A stretch of 64,000 nt of DNA from Gramella sp. MT6. Its GTDB lineage: Bacteria; Bacteroidota; Bacteroidia; Flavobacteriales; Flavobacteriaceae. The stretch covers positions 1,707,001 through 1,771,000 of the forward strand of contig NZ_CP048410.1 in the NCBI RefSeq assembly GCF_019357415.1, read 5' to 3'. Shown piece by piece: positions 57,072 through 64,000 of the stretch. The position numbers were made by a program, and so were the translations under genes. Each line of letters starts with the position of its first letter. Positions within the stretch are counted from its first letter, which is position 1. A model generated the notes under the pieces. That model did no database searches and was not told the DNA's origin. It saw nothing but the letters and a program-made list of their open reading frames with translations.

Positions 57072-59555
57072 TTATTTCGTTGCTACTTCAGAAGATTTGA
57101 CTGTAGAATCAACTTGATGCGCTCCAATATCATCATTTGTATTTCCTACAAGGTTTCCAAAGTAATCTCTGCTACCTGTATTGTTTAGTCCTACACCTCC
57201 GTTAATTGCTGAAGAGGTTGATTGTAGTAAGTAAGCATTTAGATTAGAAATGCTGTTTCCAAAACCAATGATACCTCCATTTCCAGCATCATTCAGAAGT
57301 GGGTCTGCCTGTATTCCTGAATTTGTTCCATTGTAAACTTCATTCCCGCTGCTTCTAAAATCTTCCAGAGAAGTATAATTCTGTCCTTTATATGCAATGT
57401 TGAACGAAGACGAAGAATAGTATAGGTTACCGGCAAAATAACCGTCATAACCTGAAGGGATACTTACCAGGTCTGCTCCATTTGCGGCATAGAGGATATT
57501 ATTATAGAAATTAATATTATCCTTTACCGGCTTCCAGTAAATATATTTAATATTAGCTGAAGTTGTATTGGTGCTTTGTTCGCTAAGATATAATGTGTTG
57601 TTGTAAACATGGATATCACTCATGGTACCGTTGTTTCCGTTAAATAGATAAACACTTCCTCCATTAGTGGCTGCATCATTCTCACTTACATTATATCTAA
57701 TTGTGATATTTTTCATTGGCCTGGCGCCTGTAAACTGACCTACCATAAATCCTGCACCATCATTATCATGAGAGTAGTTGTATTGCATGATACCGTTTGT
57801 AACTCCGCCATCCATATCAAATCCACCACCGTCACATCCAGTTCCCGAACTAATATTGTAGGCTTCAGAAAATTGAATAGTCACCTGGTCTGAATCCCAG
57901 TACCATATTCCTACCGGGCCTCCACAGTTCGTATTACCACTTCCACAATCATAAACGGTAGAATGTTCTATTACCGATTTTTGAACATCAGAAAGGAGAA
58001 TTCCGTTCCCGGAATGCTTATTTTTATTATATCCCTTAATATTGAAGACCTCGCAATTTCGTACGGTAATATTGGAATGAGCATATCCGGTTTTTGAAGA
58101 TGAGAAATATCCAAAAGAAGAGATTCCTACATCTAAGCAGTCGTGAACTTTATTATTCTCAATTAAAACATTGGTAAATCCTGAATTACCGTTATATGCT
58201 CCAATAACGATCCCGAATTCACGGAAACCATATACCTCGGTGTTAGTAACTTCAATCAGGTCTAATTTAACATCTCCGGGAAGGTCATTATAGAAGTATA
58301 TCCCTGAATTGGTGTTGGTATTCATTCCGCTTCCTTCTATGATAAGATTATCAACCCTTATTCCCGAAGTGTTATAAGCATAAATACCGTATTCATTACC
58401 GGCATTGATCTTTGCTCGTCCGGTACCGTAAGAGGAGATTAATATAGGATTTGCACTATTATTCGCATCTCCAGAGTCCAGGTAAATGTTTCCAGAAAAT
58501 TCTTCTCCTCCTTTAAATAGTACTTTATCTCCAGGATTGATTTTTAAATTGTTAAGCTTTTCGATGCTTTGCCAAGCATCATCAGGAGATAACCCAGTAT
58601 TACCGTCATTCCCGCTTTTACTTATGAAATAGGTTTTATTAGGGCATGTACTATCGCTTTTGAATTCTCCCTCTATGCTTCCAAAGTTTTCATAGTTGAG
58701 ATCAAAATTTCCCGCAAGTGTTGAGCATCTTTCCCCACTGGTTTGATTCGAAGTATACCTGTGTACGCCAGACCACTCCAGATTTTGATTAGTTCCATTT
58801 TCACCGCTCCTGTAAACACAGAAGGTATAATCTGAATTTGTAGTACATGTTTGTTGCGTAACAACCTTGGTTTCTTCAAGAGAAACTACCAAAGCCTGAA
58901 TATTGATATTCGTAGTACCGTCAGCTGTCGTAAGCAGCATATTGAAGGTTCTTTCATCATTGTTAAGGACAATTCCATTAAGGGGAGAATCCTGGTCCTG
59001 GCAATTAGTGCATTTATAGGTTCCAGTAATAGGGGTAACACTGGTATTGGTCGTTTCTTCCGCTACGATAATGGTACCTTCCTGCTTTTTAAAAACTACA
59101 TCGGAGATTATCGGTTCATTATTTTCATTTACTGTAAAATTAAAACTGAAATCTTCAGAATCGAATTTTGCAAGTACATCTGAGCTTTTAATAGGACCTT
59201 CTGATTGTTTTACTTCTACCACTTCAGCTTTAAATTTCTCACCACCGGCCAGGGTTATTATACCATAGGTGTCCTGATCCATTGATGAAATTTGATCAAG
59301 GTTTCGAGGTGCTTTTAATATAAAAGTTCCTCGATACTCAGATCTCGAAGTGGCAAAAATACCCTTATAGGTAGAAATCTTGCGGTCTCCCTCCTGTGTA
59401 AGGTCATTTTCATTAACTATCTGCTCTTCGTCCTGGATCAGATCATCTGGATCTGAGGAACATGCTGAAAAGATCACCAAAGTCAGGAATAAACAGGTAG
59501 TATTAATAAAAATCCTGATCCAATGGGATATTGAATTATAGCTAGTAGGGGTCAT
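57072..59555 (-). CDS. Lipoprotein with a right-handed parallel beta-helix
   Basis: 827 residues. Leader ends IFSAC (C32), followed by SSDPDDLIQDEE, so it is probably a surface lipoprotein. Residues ~60-300 form a less familiar N-terminal part with Cys pairs (YKCTNCQD, CTTNSDYTFCVYRSG, GERCSTLAGNFDL). From ~310 (TYFISKSGNDGNTGLSPDDA) to the end is a parallel beta-helix with many NxTxxxNxV-type coils (DNLIIEGSG, NVLIENNKVHDC, NITVRNCEVF, HVYNNTLYL). Beta-helices of this kind are lyases, epimerases or binding proteins; I see no clear catalytic triad. Its neighbours do not name a substrate. The C-terminal DDIGAHQVDS is typical of this domain. Confidence 0.75.
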   Translation of the reverse strand: MTPTSYNSISHWIRIFINTTCLFLTLVIFSACSSDPDDLIQDEEQIVNENDLTQEGDRKISTYKGIFATSRSEYRGTFILKAPRNLDQISSMDQDTYGIITLAGGEKFKAEVVEVKQSEGPIKSSDVLAKFDSEDFSFNFTVNENNEPIISDVVFKKQEGTIIVAEETTNTSVTPITGTYKCTNCQDQDSPLNGIVLNNDERTFNMLLTTADGTTNINIQALVVSLEETKVVTQQTCTTNSDYTFCVYRSGENGTNQNLEWSGVHRYTSNQTSGERCSTLAGNFDLNYENFGSIEGEFKSDSTCPNKTYFISKSGNDGNTGLSPDDAWQSIEKLNNLKINPGDKVLFKGGEEFSGNIYLDSGDANNSANPILISSYGTGRAKINAGNEYGIYAYNTSGIRVDNLIIEGSGMNTNTNSGIYFYNDLPGDVKLDLIEVTNTEVYGFREFGIVIGAYNGNSGFTNVLIENNKVHDCLDVGISSFGYFSSSKTGYAHSNITVRNCEVFNIKGYNKNKHSGNGILLSDVQKSVIEHSTVYDCGSGNTNCGGPVGIWYWDSDQVTIQFSEAYNISSGTGCDGGGFDMDGGVTNGIMQYNYSHDNDGAGFMVGQFTGARPMKNITIRYNVSENDAATNGGSVYLFNGNNGTMSDIHVYNNTLYLSEQSTNTTSANIKYIYWKPVKDNINFYNNILYAANGADLVSIPSGYDGYFAGNLYYSSSSFNIAYKGQNYTSLEDFRSSGNEVYNGTNSGIQADPLLNDAGNGGIIGFGNSISNLNAYLLQSTSSAINGGVGLNNTGSRDYFGNLVGNTNDDIGAHQVDSTVKSSEVATK

Positions 59556-59699
59556 GTAGGTTATATGGTTTTAAGAATTATTCCTTCGGGACTTGAACAA
59601 TCCTTAATTTTTAATTTAAATTTTCCTTCGCAATTACGTCATAAATCAGGTTAAATGCAAAAAAAATCGATGAAATGCATGTATTAAAAAATTGGTTAA

Positions 59700-59755
59700 G
59701 AGGGTTTTACAGTTAAAACCTCTGGAAACGACTGTAAATAAAGTGGTTTCAGAAG
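59700..59755 (-). terminator. Possible weak terminator hairpins after the BCCT gene
   Basis: Two imperfect hairpins lie in the 230-bp gap between the BCCT gene and the beta-helix gene: GAGG(G)TTTTA with TAAAACCTC (59700-59722, one bulge) and CTGGAAAC with GTTTCAG (about 59722-59752, one bulge). A T-run (TTAACCAATTTTTT) follows on the minus strand some bases later, so termination is possible but weakly supported. Confidence 0.3.
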
Positions 59756-59785
59756 TTTGGTAGTTTTTATTAAGAAAAAATTAGA

Positions 59786-61291
59786 TTATTTTTTATAGGA
59801 ATTCCTTTTTCTGAAAATTTTTCGGGTAAAAAGTATTACGAGTAGGAGACTAAAAATTGCGAAAGGGAGTGAGGTTATAATAAGCAGTTTTTGCATCGCG
59901 GTAAGAACATTTGAATTTGGTTTTACCTGTCCTAAAATAATGATGGCTTCACAAAAGATCAAAATTAAGATTGCCCAGGCTAAACGATATCTTTTCCTGG
60001 GTTCCTGTTTTCCATTATCGGTAAACATGCTTAATACGAATATTGCCGAATCCACCGATGTTACCAGGAAACTAATAAGAAGTATCATTACAATAAAACT
60101 GGTGACGAATGGAAAAGGGTAAGATTCAAAAAAAACGAACATAGAAGTGAAAACATTTCCAAATTCATCGTTATAAGAATTCCAGCTCTCAATTAACTCA
60201 AATGCCGAAGTTCCAAATACACTAAACCAAAAGAAACTACCAATTGAAGGGATCAATAGAACACCTAATATCATCTCTCTTAGCGTGCGCCCTTTGGAAA
60301 TTCTCGCGATAAAAATCCCTGTAAAAGGCGCCCACGCTAACCAGAATGCCCAATAGTAGTAAGTCCAGTCGGTTAGAAATTCTTTTCCAGGGTTATAATT
60401 TCCTGATGCCAGGCTAAGCGGAATAAATTCGAGGATATAATGGTAAAATGACCTGAAAAAATTGAGAAGGATCTCACTGATATTGCCAGTTAAAAAGACA
60501 AAGAGCATAAGAATGAGGGCAATATAAATATTCCAGTTTGATATTCTTTTGATTCCCTTACTAACTCCAGCCCAGGCCGAAAAGAAGGCTAAAGAACAAG
60601 TGAGGAATACTAAACCCATATTTTGCCACAATGAACCTGGCTGTCTGGACTCTATATGACTTAAACCTCCTTCAATTTGAGTAGTGCCCAGGCCAATGGC
60701 CGCGACAAGTCCTATTACAGTGGTAAGAATAGTTAGTATATCTATGAATGAGGGTAAAAAGCTGTTTTGTTTAAAAGCAGAAAACCCTGAGCTTAACCTT
60801 ACATCAGACTTTTCCACGAAAATGGAATAACCAATAACCAAAGCAAAGAGGCCGTAAAATGCCCAGGCGGTAAAGCCCCACTGATAGAAGGTATACTCTA
60901 AAGAAATAATTTCCGGGCTTTCTCCAGTTGCGATAGGTGGATTAAGGTACATGAACACTGGCTCCTGAACAGCTCTTAATAATATACCAGCGCCCATTCC
61001 AGCCGAATATAACATGGCGATCCAGGAAAGCTTATCAAATTCCGGTGGAGATTTCCCCAATCTTATCTTTCCGAATTTAGAAAAAGCGACAATGAGTAAG
61101 AAAAAAACGCAACCCAATCCCAGCCATAGGTAAAAAGCTCCAAAATATTCCCTAACCCATAATGAGATTATTTCGATGCTATTGTAGAATTCATCGGTAA
61201 AAAGAATAATTAAAATTGAGCTTAGAAGAAGAAGGATCGCTGGGATCGAGAAAACTTTATTTTTTAGTAAAGTATTTAAAGCTAATTTCAA
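59786..61291 (-). CDS. BCCT-family betaine/choline/carnitine-type transporter
   Basis: 501 residues with about 12 membrane segments. The family imports glycine betaine, choline, carnitine or related compounds by sodium or proton symport, often under salt stress. Family regions: LYSAGMGAGILLRAVQEPVF (a variant of SAGMGIGL...EP), and the signature DWTYYYWAFWLAWAPFTGIF followed by ARISKGRTLREMILGVLLIP. The substrate-site aromatic set is not complete enough to name one substrate. 25 bp after the SDR gene, same strand. No long osmosensing C-terminal tail is seen. Confidence 0.88.
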   Translation of the reverse strand: MKLALNTLLKNKVFSIPAILLLLSSILIILFTDEFYNSIEIISLWVREYFGAFYLWLGLGCVFFLLIVAFSKFGKIRLGKSPPEFDKLSWIAMLYSAGMGAGILLRAVQEPVFMYLNPPIATGESPEIISLEYTFYQWGFTAWAFYGLFALVIGYSIFVEKSDVRLSSGFSAFKQNSFLPSFIDILTILTTVIGLVAAIGLGTTQIEGGLSHIESRQPGSLWQNMGLVFLTCSLAFFSAWAGVSKGIKRISNWNIYIALILMLFVFLTGNISEILLNFFRSFYHYILEFIPLSLASGNYNPGKEFLTDWTYYYWAFWLAWAPFTGIFIARISKGRTLREMILGVLLIPSIGSFFWFSVFGTSAFELIESWNSYNDEFGNVFTSMFVFFESYPFPFVTSFIVMILLISFLVTSVDSAIFVLSMFTDNGKQEPRKRYRLAWAILILIFCEAIIILGQVKPNSNVLTAMQKLLIITSLPFAIFSLLLVILFTRKIFRKRNSYKK

Positions 61292-61316
61292 ATTGGGTAG
61301 TTCTTAGATCATGAAT

Positions 61317-62753
61317 TTAAGTTTTTTTCCCTCCCTTGGCAATTCTATTGATCATCCCTTCAAATATGAAGAAGTGAAAAGGATACATTGCGTACCAGTA
61401 TGCTCTGCCTAATAAGCCTTTTGGTCTAAAAGTAGCATTTTGGTGTAGAACATTCTTATCGTCTATCTTAAATTCCAGCCAGGCTTCCCCCGGTACCTTC
61501 ATTTCTGCGAAAAGCAATAATCTTTTTTCTTCTTTATCGGCAAGTAAGACTCTCCAGAAATCCAGGGAATCTCCTGCATTTATCTTATTCGGATTGGTTC
61601 TTCCTCTTCTTAGTCCCACTCCGCCGGCCAGTTTATCCAGGTAACCTCTCACTTTCCAAAGCCAATTTCCATAATACCACCCGTTGAGACCGCCAATGGC
61701 CCAAACGCGCTCTAAAGTTTCCTCAGGATCATCAACCTTCACAGATTTTTTATCCTGAAGGCAGCCATATTTTGGGATCTGAACATATTTATTAAGTTCT
61801 TTTCTAAACCTTCCGCTGCTTAAAGAATCTTTCCAGCTGGAGATCACCTCGTTTTGCTCGATCTTATAAAAAGCAAGTTTAATTGCCTCTTTATAGGGAA
61901 TAAGGTCAATATTCAATAATTCCTGAAGACGGGTATCGCTAGTGATAACTTCTACAGACATGCTGTCCACAAGATTCTGGGCTAGTTTGTAAGAGGTTGA
62001 GGTGACAAAATATAACCAGTAAGAACTAAGTTTAGGAGACATGAAGGGAACCCCTATTATCCAGATCTTCAATCCGCGTACTTCGGCATATTGTTCCATC
62101 ATCTCCTGGTAGGTAAGTACATCCGGTCCACCAACATCGAAGGATTTATCATAACACTTTTCGTTGCCAATCACTCCGGTGAGAAATTGTATGATGTTCC
62201 TTATAGCAATAGGCTGTGATTTGGTTTTCACCCATTTTGGCGTGACCATTACAGGGAGCTTCTCGCAAAGGTCTCTGATGATCTCAAAGGAGGAACTTCC
62301 TGAGCCTACAATAATGGCAGCTCTTAATACCGTGAGGTGAAATTTGCCCTTATAAAGGATCTCTTCAACAGCTTTTCTCGACTTTAAATGCTTGGAAAGT
62401 TTTTCTTCATTAATGATTCCGCTAAGGTAAATTACCTGATTCACCGAGGTTTCGGCCATCATCTTATTAAAGTTTTTGGCTGCTTCGGCTTCCTGCTTGT
62501 CGAAATCTTTAGTAGAAGCGGTCATGGAATGTATAAGATAATAGGCTACATCAATATCCTTTATCTTTTCGGGAGCTTTATGATCCTTCAGGAAGTCCAA
62601 TTCAACGATCTCAACTTTTTCTTTGAGTTCTTCATTGGAAGTAAATCGGTTTTTGTTACGAACCGCGCAAATAACTTCATGGCCCTGCTCGAGTAATTGC
62701 GGCAGAAGCCTCATTCCTATATAACCATTGGCACCCGTAACTAATATGCGCAT
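61317..62753 (-). CDS. SDR-type NAD(P)-binding protein with DUF2867 domain
   Basis: 478 residues. The N-terminal Rossmann domain has GANGYIG (7-13) and atypical-SDR features (DVAYYLIHSM, VNQVIYLSGI). The C-terminal ~150 residues (LERVWAIGGLNGWYYGNWLW, GDSLDFWRVLLADKEEKRLL) match DUF2867. Such two-domain proteins occur in many Bacteroidota; their reaction is unknown. It is followed 25 bp later by the BCCT gene, so the two may be co-transcribed. Confidence 0.8.
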   Translation of the reverse strand: MRILVTGANGYIGMRLLPQLLEQGHEVICAVRNKNRFTSNEELKEKVEIVELDFLKDHKAPEKIKDIDVAYYLIHSMTASTKDFDKQEAEAAKNFNKMMAETSVNQVIYLSGIINEEKLSKHLKSRKAVEEILYKGKFHLTVLRAAIIVGSGSSSFEIIRDLCEKLPVMVTPKWVKTKSQPIAIRNIIQFLTGVIGNEKCYDKSFDVGGPDVLTYQEMMEQYAEVRGLKIWIIGVPFMSPKLSSYWLYFVTSTSYKLAQNLVDSMSVEVITSDTRLQELLNIDLIPYKEAIKLAFYKIEQNEVISSWKDSLSSGRFRKELNKYVQIPKYGCLQDKKSVKVDDPEETLERVWAIGGLNGWYYGNWLWKVRGYLDKLAGGVGLRRGRTNPNKINAGDSLDFWRVLLADKEEKRLLLFAEMKVPGEAWLEFKIDDKNVLHQNATFRPKGLLGRAYWYAMYPFHFFIFEGMINRIAKGGKKT

Positions 62754-62822
62754 TTGAAGAATTTGAAATCAAATTAGAGATTTAATTCTTACTTTCACCC
62801 CAGATTAGTAAAACTTTATTAA

Positions 62823-63026
62823 ATGAATAACGTGTTGAAATTTGTCCTCCTCATCATTGGAGTTGGACTTGTTGGATATGGAGTTTATAACCTGATAACA
62901 CCAGAGTTTTCTATAGATGCGGGTCCGTTACAATTCGAAGCTCATGGTGATAATACCCAATCTTATGCCATGATCGTTTTTGGTCTGCTTTCGCTGGTTG
63001 GTGGATTGGCCTTTAATAAAAGGTAA
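62823..63026 (+). CDS. Small two-segment membrane protein
   Basis: 67 residues with two predicted membrane segments (residues ~5-25, VLKFVLLIIGVGLVGYGVYN, and ~49-64, MIVFGLLSLVGGLAF), joined by a short polar loop (SIDAGPLQFEAHGDNTQ). Function unknown. Its stop codon directly abuts the stop of the convergent marC gene, with no spacer. The intact start, length and two clear helices support a real gene. Confidence 0.65.
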   Translation: MNNVLKFVLLIIGVGLVGYGVYNLITPEFSIDAGPLQFEAHGDNTQSYAMIVFGLLSLVGGLAFNKR

Positions 63027-63659
63027 TTAGTTAAATACATTGTTAAGAATATTCATCAAAGATGAACTAATATATTCTACTCCAATCGCGATCACTATAA
63101 ATCCTATGATCCTTGAGATCGCATTAATACCTGATGCGCCCAGTATCGCCACTATATAATGAGAACTTCTAAGGACAAGCAAGGTGGCCAGGCAAACTCC
63201 AAATATGGCTGCAACTGCGATTAGTTTATCGTTCCACGATTGGTATTCCTGGTAAAGCCCAATTAAAAATGAGATCGATCCAGGCCCTGCGAGCATTGGT
63301 ATGGCCAGAGGGGTAAGGGAAACCCCGTCCCTCTGATAGGCATCTTCCTTCACCTTCGGTTTATCCATCCCTTTATGTTTTGAGAAGGAGCCAGTAAGTA
63401 GAGCAAAGCCGGAAGTCGTGATAATAAGTCCGCCGGCTATTCTAAGAGAATCAAGGCTTATTCCGAAGAAATTCAAAATATATCTTCCCGTAAAAAAACT
63501 AATAAGCAGGATTACAAAAATATTAACCGCAGTTAGAATTGAAGTTTTCGATCTCTCTGCTTTTGTATCTTCTTTGGTGAGACCTACAAATATGGGGACG
63601 GTTCCAAGTGGGTTAATAACAGAAAATAAAGCAGCGAAAACATAAATAAATAATTCCAT
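63027..63659 (-). CDS. MarC-family membrane protein
   Basis: About 210 residues from the ATG at 63659 (MELFIYVFAALFSVINPLGT); an in-frame TTG at 63674 would add five residues and is less likely. Six membrane segments, with the family core SVINPLGTVPIFVGLT, GGLIITTSGFALLTG, and LTPLAIPMLAGPGSISFLIG. MarC proteins are inner-membrane proteins of unknown transport role; the old link to multiple antibiotic resistance is not supported. Convergent with the small membrane protein. Confidence 0.88.
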   Translation of the reverse strand: MELFIYVFAALFSVINPLGTVPIFVGLTKEDTKAERSKTSILTAVNIFVILLISFFTGRYILNFFGISLDSLRIAGGLIITTSGFALLTGSFSKHKGMDKPKVKEDAYQRDGVSLTPLAIPMLAGPGSISFLIGLYQEYQSWNDKLIAVAAIFGVCLATLLVLRSSHYIVAILGASGINAISRIIGFIVIAIGVEYISSSLMNILNNVFN

Positions 63660-63768
63660 TGATTTTTTCAGCAAAATTGCGTCAGCTTTTCCTGTGAAAA
63701 ATTAAAATGAAATCATCTTTGCGTTAAACAAAACGCATCAAATACCTTAGTATGTAAATAAAAGATTA

Positions 63769-63999
63769 TTACAGGTCTCCCACCTGTGTTGGTGCGTTAT
63801 CTGATTTATAATCTATAATCTTTTTGAAGAATTTGTGGATTCCCGGTTTATCTGCCTTTACCTTGATAAAATGATGATCTTTGTAAATGCTGTATTCTTC
63901 AGATTTGCCTTTGTAAAGATTAAGTTTGTAATAGGGGATCACCAGAGCATAGGTTTCCAGGATAGACCTGAACATGACTATAATTCCATTATTGCGCAT
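63769..63999 (-). CDS. Small protein of unknown function, possibly cut by the window edge
   Basis: 76 residues from an ATG at 63999, or the C-terminal part of a longer protein starting outside the window. Reads MRNNGIIVMFRSILETYALV ... HHFIKVKADKPGIHKFFKKI. Lys/Tyr-rich with no motif I recognise. The frame is open to the very edge, so the true start is not determined. Confidence 0.5.
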   Translation of the reverse strand: MRNNGIIVMFRSILETYALVIPYYKLNLYKGKSEEYSIYKDHHFIKVKADKPGIHKFFKKIIDYKSDNAPTQVGDL

Positions 64000-64000
64000 T

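Overview
The window looks like a chromosomal segment of a marine-type member of the Flavobacteriaceae (Bacteroidota), probably close to Gramella/Christiangramia. The reasons are: AT-rich DNA; two SusC/SusD pairs; lipoproteins with Bacteroidota-style lipoboxes; a giant Cys/Asp-rich repeat protein of the flavobacterial surface-adhesin type; the gene order radC - deacetylase-like - YjjG HAD - lipoprotein - DUF5723; and promoters of the Bacteroidota type (TTTG, 17-23 nt, TAnnTTTG) instead of the sigma70 -35/-10 pattern. The genus is inference; the phylum/family call is strong. No rRNA, tRNA, insertion sequence, prophage or CRISPR array was seen.

Layout. 1-3725 (minus): the N-terminal ~1240 residues of a very long secreted repeat protein that runs off the left edge. 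3907-11762 (plus): TPR protein, Mpl murein-recycling ligase, RadC, deacetylase-like protein, YjjG-type nucleotidase, a lipoprotein, a DUF5723 outer-membrane protein and an exported protein, many with tiny gaps or overlaps. 11759-13847: rarA (minus) and a rhomboid protease (plus). 13886-24349 (minus): two SusD/SusC pairs with rlmB between them. 24785-42008 (plus): a long ribosomal block, rpsL-rpsG-fusA-rpsJ, then rplC through rplO, secY, infA, rpmJ, rpsM, rpsK, rpsD, rpoA and rplQ, closed by a clear terminator. 42124-49837 (plus): carA, three small beta-barrel-like proteins, enolase, a starch/glycogen synthase-like enzyme and citrate synthase, several with strong terminators. 49894-54988 (minus): a two-gene polysaccharide locus. 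55165-57013 (plus): an arginine-deiminase-family protein and CtlX. 57072-63659: a beta-helix lipoprotein, a BCCT transporter, an SDR/DUF2867 protein, a small membrane protein and MarC, with a possibly partial small ORF at the right edge.

The most unusual locus is 49894-54988. A 1258-residue membrane protein fuses a processive GT2 (cellulose-synthase-like) glycosyltransferase to a GH26-like hydrolase domain with both expected glutamates, then to a second, apparently degenerate TIM barrel. It overlaps by 11 bp with an upstream lipoprotein carrying an intact-looking GH2/GH5-type barrel. The two proteins also seem to share a C-terminal module. Together they look like a compact synthesis-and-trimming system for an unidentified exopolysaccharide. 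Other regions worth a look are the hairpin pair between rpsJ and rplC, the hairpin leader of rpmJ, the tandem barrel-like paralogues at 43377-44509, and the 1290-bp supermodule repeat in the left-edge adhesin.
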